Below are positions 36,001 to 48,000 of a stretch of DNA of 64,000 nt, one piece after another. Position numbers and translations under genes: made by a program. The DNA comes from Streptacidiphilus sp. P02-A3a. Its GTDB lineage: Bacteria; Actinomycetota; Actinomycetes; Streptomycetales; Streptomycetaceae. Under the pieces are notes generated by a model. The model was not told the DNA's origin and made no database searches. It saw nothing but the letters and a program-made list of their open reading frames with translations. Position 1 is the stretch's first letter, and every line of letters begins with the position of its first letter. Location of the stretch: positions 4,039,922 through 4,103,921 of the forward strand of contig NZ_CP048289.1 of assembly GCF_014084105.1 (NCBI RefSeq). The letters are read 5' to 3'.

Positions 36001-39000
36001 CTCGCTGGCCGGGGTGGAACTGCGCACCCGGCTGAACACCGCGACCGGGCTGCGGCTGCCGACCACACTGATCTTCGACTACCCGACTCCGGCCGCGCTC
36101 ACCGGCTTCGTCCGGGCCGAACTGCTCGGCGCCGCCGACGCCCCGACCGCTCCGGCGGTCACCGCCGCGCCCGCCGACGAACCGATCGCGATCGTCGCCA
36201 TGAGCTGCCGCCTCCCCGGCGGCGTGGACGACCCGGAGAGCCTGTGGGAGCTGCTGGCCGCCGGTGGGGACGCGATCGGGGACGTCCCGACCGACCGTGG
36301 CTGGGACCTCGGCGACGACGCCACCGCCGCACTGCGCGGCGGATACCTCTCCCACGCCGCCGACTTCGACCCGGCGTTCTTCGGGATCTCGCCGCGTGAG
36401 GCGCTGGCGATGGACCCGCAGCAGCGGCTGCTGCTGGAAACCTCGTGGGAGGTGCTGGAACGCGCCGGGATCGACGTCGAGCGGCTGCGCGGCTCGGCGA
36501 CCGGCGTCTTCATCGGCGCCGCCGCCTCCGGCTACGGCGACGGCGGACCCCGGGAACTGGAGGGGCACCTGCAGACCGGGCGCGCCACCAGCGTGCTCTC
36601 CGGCCGGGTCGCCTACACCTTCGGCCTCGAAGGCCCGGCGGTCACCGTCGACACCGCCTGCTCCTCCTCCCTGGTGGCGCTGCACCTGGCCGCGCAGTCC
36701 CTGCGCGGCGGGGAGTGCACACTGGCGCTCGCCGGTGGCGTCACCGTGCACGCCACCACCTCCTGGCTGACCTGGTTCACCCGGCAGCAGGGGCTGGCCT
36801 CGGACGGCCGCTGCAAGGCCTTCTCCGCCGACGCCGACGGCATGGGCATGGCCGAGGGCGCGGGCGTGGTCCTGCTGGAGCGGCTCTCGGACGCCCGTCG
36901 CAACGGGCACCGGGTGCTTGCCGTGGTGGCCGGGACAGCGGTGAACCAGGACGGCGCGTCCAACGGCCTGACCGCCCCGAACGGCCCCTCCCAGCAGCGC
37001 GTCATCCGGGCCGCCCTGGCCAGCGCCCGGCTCGACGCCGCCGACGTGGACGCGGTCGAGGCCCACGGCACCGGAACCATGCTCGGTGACCCGATCGAGG
37101 CCCAGGCCCTGCTCGCCACCTACGGACAACAGCGCGACACCGAGCGGCCGTTGTGGCTCGGCACGGTGAAGTCCAACATCGGGCACACCCAGTGGGCGGC
37201 CGGAGCCGCCGGGATCATCAAGATGGTGCTGGCACTGCAACACGCCCAGCTCCCGCGCACCCTGCACGCCGACGCGCCCTCCCCGCACGTGGACTGGTCC
37301 TCCGGCGCGGTCCGTCTCCTGACCGAGTCGACGCCCTGGCCGGAGACCGGCCGTCCGCGCCGGGCCGGGGTCTCCGCGTTCGGGATCTCCGGTACCAATG
37401 CCCATGTGATTCTGGAGCAGGCGCCGGTGGAGGTTTCTGCGGTTGTGGGTGGGGGTGTGGAGTCGCCGGTGGTGCCGTGGTTGTTGTCGGCGCGGGATGG
37501 TTCGGGGTTGGTGGCGCAGGCGGGTCGGTTGCGTGAGTTCTTGTTGGCGCGGCCCGAGTTGGGTCCGGTGGATGTGGGTTGGTCGCTCGCCACGACCCGT
37601 ACCGTCCTGCCCGAGCGGGCGGTGCTGGTGGGTGCCGGTCGGGATGAACTCCTTTCTCAGCTTGGGGAGTTGTCGGGGGCCTCGGTGGTTGGTTCGGTTG
37701 GTCGGGTTGGGTTTGTGTTTGCTGGTCAGGGTGCGCAGCGGGTGGGGATGGGGCGGGGGTTGTATGCGGCGTATCCGGTGTTCGCGGAGGCGTTTGATGC
37801 GGTGTGTGCGGGGTTGGAGGAGCATCTTGGTGGTTCGGTGAGTGCGGTGGTGGATGGTGGTGTTGGTTTGGATGACACGGTGTGGGCGCAGGCGGGGTTG
37901 TTTGCGGTGGAGGTGGCGTTGTTTCGGTTGTTGGAGTCGTGGGGTGTGGTTCCGGGGGTGGTGGCTGGTCATTCGATTGGTGAGTTGGCGGCTGCGTTTG
38001 TGGCGGGGGTGTGGTCGCTTTCGGATGCGTGTGCGGTGGTGGCGGCGCGTGGGCGGTTGATGCAGGGGTTGCCGTTGGGTGGGGCGATGTTGTCGGTGGG
38101 GGCGGGTGAGGGTGTGGTGCGTGAGGTGGTGGCGGGGTTTGAGGGTGTGGGTGTGGCGGCGGTGAATGGTGTGGATGCGGTGGTGGTGTCGGGGGTGGAG
38201 TTGGGGGTTGCGGGTGTGGAGGCGGTGTTTGTGGGGCGTGGGGTGCGGGTGCGGCGGTTGCGGGTGTCGCATGCGTTTCATTCGGTGTTGATGGAGCCGA
38301 TGTTGGCGGAGTTTGCGGGGGTGTTGGGGTCGGTGTCGTTTGGTCGGCCGGTGATTCCGTTGGTGTCGACGTTGACGGGTGGGTTGGTGGTTGATGAGTT
38401 GTTGGATCCGGGGTATTGGGTGCGGCAGGTGCGTGAGGCGGTGCGGTTTGGTGATGCGGTGGGGGTGTTGCGTGGGGGTGGTGTGCGTACGTTTGTGGAG
38501 TTGGGTCCGGATGGGGTGTTGTCGGGGTTGGGTTCGGTGGGTGCTGGTGAGGGTGAGGTGTGGTTGCCGTTGTTGCGGCGGGGTCGTGATGAGGTGGGGT
38601 CGTTGGTTGCGGCGGTGGGTGAGTTGGGTGCGCGTGGTGGTGAGGTGGATTGGTCGCGGTTCTTCGCGGGGACCGGTGCGCGGCGGGTGGACCTGCCCAC
38701 GTACGCCTTCACCCGCCAGCGCTACTGGCTGGACGCCGCCGTCGGCGGGCAGCCCCGGGACATCGGGCTGACCGCGTCCGGGCATCCGCTGCTCGGCACC
38801 GTGGTCGAACTGCCCGCGAGCGGCGGCCTGGTGCTCACCGGACGGCTGTCGCTGGCCGCCCAGCCGTGGCTCGCCGACCACGTCGTCGCCGGGCAGATCG
38901 TCGTCCCCGGGGCCGCCCTGGTCGAGATGGCTATCCGGGCCGGGGACGAGACCGGCTCCGCCCGCTTGGCCGAGCTGGTCATCCAGGTGCCGATGGTGCT

Positions 39001-42000
39001 TCCGGCACGCGGTGGGATCCAGGTCCGGTTCACGGTCGGCGAACCCGACCCGCAGGGGGACCGGGAGTTGGCCGTCCACTCCCGGCCCGAGGACGGCACA
39101 GGACCGTGGACCAGCCACGCCACCGGCGTACTGGCCCCGGCCGAGGCCCCCGCGCCGACCGAGGTCGACGCCGCCGCGGCGCTGCTGGCCTGGCCGCCTT
39201 CCGGGGCGGTCACCGAGGAACTGACCGACCTCTACCCGGCGTTGGCCCGGACCGGACTGCCGTACGGACCGGCGTTCCAGGGGGTGCGCCGGGCCTGGCG
39301 GCGCGGCGAGGAGATCCTGGTCGAGGTCGGGCTCGGCGAGGGCACCGAGGTCGCGGGCTTCGGCCTGCACCCGGCCCTGCTCGACGCCGCGTTGCAGCTG
39401 CTCGCCGCCCCCACCGGTGACGGCGCCCCCGGGCCGCTGCTGCCGTTCGCCTGGACCGACGTGGTGGTCCACGCCACCGGTGCCTCCACGGCCCGGGTCC
39501 GGATCGCCCCCGCCGCCAGCGGCGAGGGGATGTCGCTGCTGCTGGCCGACGAGAGCGGCGGCCTGATCGCGACCGCCGGATCGCTGGTACTGCGCCCGCT
39601 TCCGGCGGCGGTACCGGGCGCGTCCGTGGCCGCGGAGGCGCTGTTCGAGCTCGACTGGGTCCCGGCACCCGCCGCCACCACCGCCGCCACCGCGCCGGGC
39701 CGCTGGGCTGTGCTCGGCGGCGACCACCGGGCCGCCCCGACCGGGGCGACCGGCTACGCCGACGTGGCGGCCCTGGTCGCGGCCGTCGCCGCAGGGGCTC
39801 CGGTCCCCGACGCTGTCCTCTTCCGGCCCCGGTACGACGCCGACCCGTCCGACCTGGCCGCGGGCGTCCGGGGGACCACCCTGGACGCCCTGCCGGTGGT
39901 CCAGGAGTTCCTGCTGGCCGAGGAGTTGACCGGGTCCCGGCTGCTGGTGGCGACCGAGCGGGCGGTGGATGCCGGGGCCGTGGACGTCGACGTCACCGCC
40001 GCCGGGGTGTGGGGACTGGTCCGCGTGGCCCAGTCCGAGCAGCCGGACCGCCTCGTCCTGATCGACCTCGACGAGTCCGCCGACGCGGACACCCTGACCG
40101 GCGCCGTGGCCTGCGGCGAGCCGCAACTCGCGCTGCGAGCCGGGCAGTTGCTGGTACCGCGACTGACCCGGACCGGCTCCGGCCTGACCATCCCGGACGG
40201 CCTGACGCCGCAGGACAGCTGGCGGCTGGAGTGGACCGAGCGCGGCACCCTGGAGAACGTCGTGCTGGCGGCCACCGGATCCGGCCGCCGACCGCTGGCG
40301 GCCAACGAGGTCAGGGTCGGCCTGCGCGCGGCCGGAGTGAACTTCCGGGACGTGCTGAACGTCCTCGGCATGTACCCCGGTGACCCCGGCCTGCTCGGCC
40401 TGGAGGGCGCGGGCGTGGTGCTGGAGACCGGCCCGGAGGTCACCGGGCTGCGCCCCGGCGAGCTGGTGATGGGCCTGTTCTCCGGTGCCTTCGGCCCGGT
40501 CGCGGTCACTGACGCGCGGCTGCTGGCACCGGTACCGGCCGGATGGACGCCGGCCGAGGCCGCCGCCGCCCCGGTGGTCTACCTCACCGCGTGGCACGCC
40601 CTGGTGGGCCTGGCCGGGCTGCGGGCCGGTGAGTCGGTACTGATCCACGCCGCCGCCGGTGGAGTCGGCTCGGCCGCCGTACAACTGGCCCGGTACCTGG
40701 GCGCCGAGGTGTTCGGCACCGCCAGCCCGGCGAAGTGGCCGCTGCTGCGTGCGGCCGGACTGGACGACGCGCATCTGGCCTCCTCGCGCACGACCGAGTT
40801 CGAAGCGTCCTTCGCGTCCGGCATCGACGTGGTGCTGGACTCGCTGGCGGGCGAGTTCGTGGACGCGTCGCTGCGCCTGGCCGCCGGTGCCGGTGGCCGG
40901 TTCATCGAGATCGGCAAGACCGATATCCGGGACGCCGAGCAGGTCGCCCGCGACCACCAGGGGCTGGCCTACCAGGCGTTCGACCTGCTGGAACTCGACC
41001 CGGAGCAGATCGCGGAGATGTTCGCCGCGCTGTCCGGGCTGTTCGCCACCGGGGTACTGGCGCCGCTGCCGGTGTCCTGCTGGGACGTCCGCCGGGCCCC
41101 TGAGGCGTTCCGCTACCTGAGCCAGGCCCGCAACATCGGCAAGGTCGTGCTGACCATGCCCGCCCCGGCTCTCGCCGCCGCCGAATCCCGGGGGACCACG
41201 CTGGTGACCGGGGCCTCCGGAGCCCTGGGCGGACTGATTGCCCGTCATCTCGCAGCAGAAGAAGGCGAGTTGCTGCTGCTGTCCCGGCGTGGACCGGCGG
41301 CTCCGGGGATGGGCGCGCTCGCCGCCGTGCTGGCCGGTCTCGGCGCGGGGGTGCGCCTGGTCGCCGCCGACGCGGCCGACCACGACGGACTCGCCGCCGT
41401 GCTCGCGGCCGTGCCCGCCGAGGCGCCGCTGCGCGCGGTCGTGCACGCCGCCGGGGTCCTGGACGACGGCGTCATCCAGGCGCTGACCCCGGCCCGGATC
41501 GACGCGGTGATGCGGCCCAAGGTCGACGGTGCCTGGAACCTGCACCGGCTCACCCGCCACCTCGACCTGGACCGGTTCCTGCTCTTCTCCTCGGTGTCCG
41601 GGCTGTGGGGCAACCCCGGCCAGGCCGGGTACGCCGCCGCGAACACCTTCCTGGACGCCCTGGCGGGGTACCGGCGCCGGGCCGGTCTGCCCGGTACCTC
41701 ACTGGCGTGGGGCCCGTGGCAGCTCGGCGAGGCCGCCACCGGCGGCATGGCGGCGACCATGGCCGAGGCCGACTGGCAGCGGATGGCCCGGCAGGGCCTG
41801 GCCCCGCACACCGGCGCCGACGGCCTGGCCCTGCTGGACGCCGTCGCCACCCTCGGCCAGGCGCTGCTCGTCCCGGCCCGGCTCGACCTGCGCTCCGGCG
41901 CCGGGCACCCCGCGCTGCTGTCCGGCCTGACCGCCCCGGCCGCCGCCGGACGCGCCCGCCGCGCCGTCGGCTCCGCTCGGGCGGAGGGCCGGGGCGGCTT

Positions 42001-45000
42001 CGCCGAACGGCTGGCCGCGCTGCCCGAGGCCGACCGCGACGAGGCCGTCCGCGACCTGGTCCGGGCCCAGACCGCGCTGGTCCTGGGCATGGCCGGGCCG
42101 GAAGCGGTGGTGGCCACCCGCACCTTCCGCGACCTCGGCATCGACTCGCTGACGGCGGTCGAACTGCGCAACCGGCTGCACACGGTCACCGCACTGCGGC
42201 TGCCGGCCGGCGTCGTCTTCGACTACCCGACCCCGACCCTGCTCGCCGCCTTCCTGGGCACGACCCTGCTGGGAACCGCCGCCGCTCCCGGCGCGGCGAC
42301 GGTCCACCCCCGGGCCGGGCTGACCGACGACGACCAACTGGTGATCGTCGGCATCGGCTGCCGGTTCCCGGGCGGGATCAACTCCGCCGGGGAGTTCTGG
42401 GACCTGGTCGCCTCCGGCACCGACGCGGTCGGGCAGTTCCCGCAGGACCGAGGTCCGCTCTGGGAGGGCGTCTTCGACCAGGAGCCGCACGGCGACCAGC
42501 ACGCGCAGATGGGCGCCTTCCTCTACGACGCCGGGGACTTCGACGCGCAGTTCTTCGGGATCTCGCCGCGTGAGGCACTGGCCATGGACCCGCAGCAGCG
42601 GCTGCTGCTGGAGGCGTCCTGGGAGGCACTGGAGGACGCCGGGATCGACCCCGGCACCCTGAACGGCAGCTCGACCGGCGTGTTCGCCGGGCTGATCTAC
42701 CACGACTACGGCACCGGCGCGGCACTGCCGGACGAGGTCCAGGGGTACCTGAGCACCGGCGGCTCCGGCGGCGTCGCCTCCGGACGGGTGGCGTACGCGC
42801 TGGGCCTGGAAGGCCCCGCCGTGACCGTGGACACGGCCTGCTCCTCGTCGCTGGTGGCGCTGCACCTGGCCGCGCAGGCGCTGCGGTCGGGGGAGTGCAG
42901 CCTGGCCCTGGCCGGGGGCGTCACGGTGATGGCGACCCCCAGCACCTTCCAGGAGTTCGCCCGGCAGCGCGGTCTGTCCGCCGACGGCCGGTGCAAGGCG
43001 TACGCGCAGTCCGCCGACGGCACCGGCTGGGGCGAGGGCGTCGGCGTCCTGGTCGTCGAGCGGCTCTCGGACGCCCGTCGCAACGGGCACCGGGTGCTTG
43101 CCGTGGTGGCCGGGACAGCGGTGAACCAGGACGGCGCGTCCAACGGCCTGACCGCCCCGAACGGCCCCTCCCAGCAGCGGGTGATCCGCACCGCGCTGGC
43201 CGGTGCCGGACTGCGCCCGACCGACGTGGACGTGGTCGAGGGCCACGGCACCGGCACCCGACTGGGTGACCCGATCGAGGCCGAGGCGCTGATCGCGACC
43301 TACGGTCAGGGCCGGGAGACCGATCGCCCGGTGCTGCTGGGTTCGGTGAAGTCGAACATCGGCCACACCCAGGCGGCGGCCGGGGTGGCCGGGATCATCA
43401 AGATGGTGCAGGCGATGGCGCACGGCGTGGTCCCGGCCACGCTGCACGTGGACGCCCCGTCGTCCCAGGTGGACTGGGAGGCAGGCGCGGTCCGACTGGT
43501 GACCGAGTCGACGCCCTGGCCGGAGACCGGCCGTCCGCGCCGGGCCGGGGTCTCCTCCTTCGGTTTCTCCGGTACCAATGCCCATGTGATTTTGGAGCAG
43601 GCGCCGGTGGAGGTTTCTGCGGTTGTGGGTGTGGGTGGGGGTGTGGAGTCGCCGGTGGTGCCGTGGTTGTTGTCGGCGCGGGATGGTTCGGGGTTGGTGG
43701 CGCAGGCGGGTCGGTTGCGTGAGTTCTTGTTGGCGCGGCCCGAGTTGGGTCCGGTGGATGTGGGTTGGTCGCTGGTCACGGCGCGGTCGGCGCTGTCGGA
43801 GCGGGCGGTGTTGGTGGGTGCCGGTCGGGATGAACTGCTGTCCCAGCTTGGGGAGGTGGTGAGTGGTTCGGTGGTTGGTTCGGTTGGTCGGGTTGGGTTT
43901 GTGTTTGCTGGTCAGGGTGCGCAGCGGGTGGGGATGGGGCGGGGGTTGTATGCGGCGTATCCGGTGTTCGCGGAGGCGTTTGATGCGGTGTGTGCGGGGT
44001 TGGAGGAGCATCTTGGTGGTTCGGTGAGTGCGGTGGTGGATGGTGGTGTTGGTTTGGATGACACGGTGTGGGCGCAGGCGGGGTTGTTTGCGGTGGAGGT
44101 GGCGTTGTTTCGGTTGTTGGAGTCGTGGGGTGTGGTTCCGGGGGTGGTGGCTGGTCATTCGATTGGTGAGTTGGCGGCTGCGTTTGTGGCGGGGGTGTGG
44201 TCGCTTTCGGATGCGTGTGCGGTGGTGGCGGCGCGTGGGCGGTTGATGCAGGGGTTGCCGTTGGGTGGGGCGATGTTGTCGGTGGGGGCGGGTGAGGGTG
44301 TGGTGCGTGAGGTGGTGGCGGGGTTTGAGGGTGTGGGTGTGGCGGCGGTGAATGGTGTGGATGCGGTGGTGGTGTCGGGGGTGGAGTTGGGGGTTGCGGG
44401 TGTGGAGGCGGTGTTTGTGGGGCGTGGGGTGCGGGTGCGGCGGTTGCGGGTGTCGCATGCGTTTCATTCGGTGTTGATGGAGCCGATGTTGGCGGAGTTT
44501 GCGGGGGTGTTGGGGTCGGTGTCGTTTGGTCGGCCGGTGATTCCGTTGGTGTCGACGTTGACGGGTGGGTTGGTGGTTGATGAGTTGTTGGATCCGGGGT
44601 ATTGGGTGCGGCAGGTGCGTGAGGCGGTGCGGTTTGGTGATGCGGTGGGGGTGTTGCGTGGGGGTGGTGTGCGTACGTTTGTGGAGTTGGGTCCGGATGG
44701 GGTGTTGTCGGGGTTGGGTTCGGTGGGTGCTGGTGAGGGTGAGGTGTGGTTGCCGTTGTTGCGGCGGGGTCGTGATGAGGTGGGGTCGTTGGTTGCGGCG
44801 GTGGGTGAGTTGGGTGCGCGTGGTGGTGAGGTGGATTGGTCGCGGTTCTTCGCGGGGACGGGTGCGCGGCGGGTGGAGCTGCCCACGTACGCCTTCACCC
44901 GCCAGCGCTACTGGCTGGACGCCGCCGTCGGCGGGCTCGACCCGGCTGGTCTCGGCCAGTCCAGGGCCGCGCACCCGCTGCTCGGAGCGAGTACGACCAT

Positions 45001-48000
45001 GGCTGCCGGTGGCCTGATGCTCACCGGTCGGCTGTCACTGCGGTCCACGCCGTGGCTGGGCGAGCACGTGGTGGCCGGACGGGTCGTCGTCCCCGGCACC
45101 GCCCTGGTCGAGATGGCGATCCGGGCCGGGGACGAGACCGGGCAGACCCGGCTCGCCGAGCTGGTGATCGAGGCGCCGCTGCTGCTGCCCGCCGACGGCG
45201 GGACCAGGATCCAGGTCACCGTCGAGGCGGCCGACGAGGCCGGGCGCAGCGCCGTCAGCATCTACTCCCAGCCGGAGGCTTCGACCACGCTCAACGGTCC
45301 GGTCCGGTGGACCCGGCACGCCACCGGCGTCCTGGCCGCTGCCGCTGGCGCCGCCGTAGCCGGGGAGCGGACGGCGGACAACGCCGTGCCGAGCGAGTGG
45401 CCCCCGGCCGGGGCGGTCGAGCAGCAACTCGACGGATTTTACCCGGCGCTGGCCGAGGCCGGTCTCGGCTACGGTCCGACGTTCCGCGCGGTACGCCGGG
45501 GCTGGAGGCGCGGCGACGAGGTCTTCGCCGAGGTGGCGCTCGGCGAGGGCACGGCCGTCGCCGGGTTCGGCATCCACCCGGCGCTGCTGGACGCCTGCCT
45601 GCACCTGGTCGGCCTGCCGTCGGACGCGGCGGCGACCGGCAGCGGTCCGCTGGTCCCGTTCGCCTGGACCGACGTCGTCGTCCACGCCACCCACGCCGAC
45701 ACCGTCCGGGTCCGGCTGGCCCCCGCCGAGGCGGGTGACGGACTGTCGGTCACCCTGGCCGATGCGTCCGGCGCGCCGGTGGCGTCCGTGGGCTCGCTGG
45801 TGCTGCGGGCGCTTCCGGCCGCCGGGTTCGACGGTGATCCGGCGTTCGACACGGAGGCGCTGTTCGAGGTCGGCTGGCTCCCGGTCCGCCTCGACGACGT
45901 CAACGAGCCCGAAACGCCGGCCCGTTGGGCGGTGCTGGGTACCGCGCCGAAGCTGGACCTGGACCTGCCCGGTGCGGCCCGCTACGCCGACCTGGCCGGG
46001 CTGCGGGCGGCGGTCGCGGCCGGGGCGGCGGCGCCCGAGGTGGTGCTGCTGCCGGTGGCGTCCGGGGCGGAGCAGGACCCGGCCGACGCGGCCCGCGCGC
46101 TGGCCACGGCCGTGCTCGGCTCGGTGCAGGACTGGCTGGCCGCCGACGACCTGGCCGAGGCCCGGCTGCTGGTGGTCACCCGGCGGGCGGTGGACGCCGG
46201 TCCCGGCGCGGTGCCGGACCCGGCCTCGGCGACGGTGCAGGGGCTGCTGCGGGTGGCCACGGCGGAGAACCCTGGCCGTTTCGTGCTGGCCGACATCGAC
46301 GAGCCGATCGGCGCCCCCGCCCTGCTGGCCGCCGGAATGGGCCTGGGCGAGCCGGAGTTCGCCGTCCGGCAGGGCGAGCTGCGGCTGCCCAGGCTGGGCC
46401 GCCCGGCCGCCGCGCTGCCGGTGCCCGCGCGGACCGGGGACTGGCGGCTCGACTTCACCGAGCGCGGCACCCTGGAGAACCTGGTGCTCACCCCGGCCGG
46501 GGACCGCCGGGCGCCGCTCGCACCCGGCGAGGTACGGGTGGGGCTGCGGGCGGCCGGGGTGAACTTCCGGGACGTGCTGAACGTCCTCGGCATGTACCCG
46601 GGCGACGCCGGGCAGCTGGGCCTGGAGGGCGCCGGTACCGTGCTGGAGACCGGCCCCGGGGTGACCGGGCTGAAGCCGGGCGACCGGGTGATGGGCCTGT
46701 TCACCGCCGCCTTCGGGCCGACGGCGGTCACTGACGCGCGGCTGCTGGCCCCGGTCCCGTCAGGCTGGACGCTGACCGAGGCGGCAGCGTCCCCGGTGGT
46801 CTTCCTGACCGCCTACTACGCCCTGGTGGACCTGGCCGGGCTGGCCGGGGGCGAGAGCATCCTGGTCCACGCCGCCGCCGGTGGTGTCGGCATGGCCGCC
46901 GTGCAACTGGCCCGGCACCTGGGCGCCGAGGTGTTCGGCACCGCCAGCCCGTCCAAGTGGCGGGTGCTGCGGGAGCTCGGCCTGCCGGACACGCACCTGG
47001 CCTCGTCCCGGACGCTGGACTTCGAGCAGGGTTTCCGGGCCGCGACCGGCGGCGCCGGAGTGGACGTGGTGCTCGACTCGCTGGCCGGGGAGTTCGTGGA
47101 CGCCTCGCTGCGGCTGGCGGCCGGTCCCGGCGGCCGGTTCGTGGAAATGGGCAAGACCGACATCCGCGAGCCGCGGCAGGTCGCCGCCGACCACGACGGC
47201 CTCGGCTACCAGGCCTTCGACCTGTTCGACACCAGCGCGGACCGGATCGCGGAGATGTTCGCGGTCCTCTCCGAGCTGTTCGCCGCCGAGGCGCTGCGTC
47301 CGCTGCCGGTGGCGGCCTGGGACGTCCGCCGGGCGCCTGAGGCGTTCCGCTACCTGAGCCAGGCCCGCCACATCGGCAAGGTGGTGCTGACCATCCCCGC
47401 GCCCGCCGAACCGGCCGGCACGGTGCTGGTCACCGGCGCGTCCGGGGCGCTGGGCGCGCTGGTCGCCCGGCACCTGGCCGACCGGCACGGCGTACGCTCG
47501 CTGGCGCTGCTCTCCCGGCGCGGACCGCAGGCCCCCGGCGCGGCCGCGCTGGCCGCCGACTTGGCCGGGCGCGGCGTCGCCGTCCGGGTCAGCGCCGCCG
47601 ACGTGGCCGACCGGGAGCAGCTGGCCGGGATACTGGCCGGGCTGCCGGTCACGGCCCCGCTGCGCGGGGTGGTGCACGCGGCCGGGCTGCTGGACGACGG
47701 CGTGGTCGGCTCGCTGACCCCGGAGCGGGTCGGCGCGGTGCTGCGGCCCAAGGTCGACGGCGCCTGGCAGCTGCACCAGCTGACCCGGGACCTGGACCTG
47801 GACCTGTTCGTGCTGTTCTCCTCGATCGCCGGGATCTGGGGCAACCCGGGGCAGGCCAACTACGCGGCGGCGAACACCTTCCTGGACGCGCTGGCCGCCC
47901 ACCGCCGGGCCCAGGGGCTGCCCGCGGTCGCGCTGGCCTGGGGCCCCTGGCAGCAGCGCGCGGGGATGACGGCGGCGCTGAACCAGGCCGACTGGGAACG

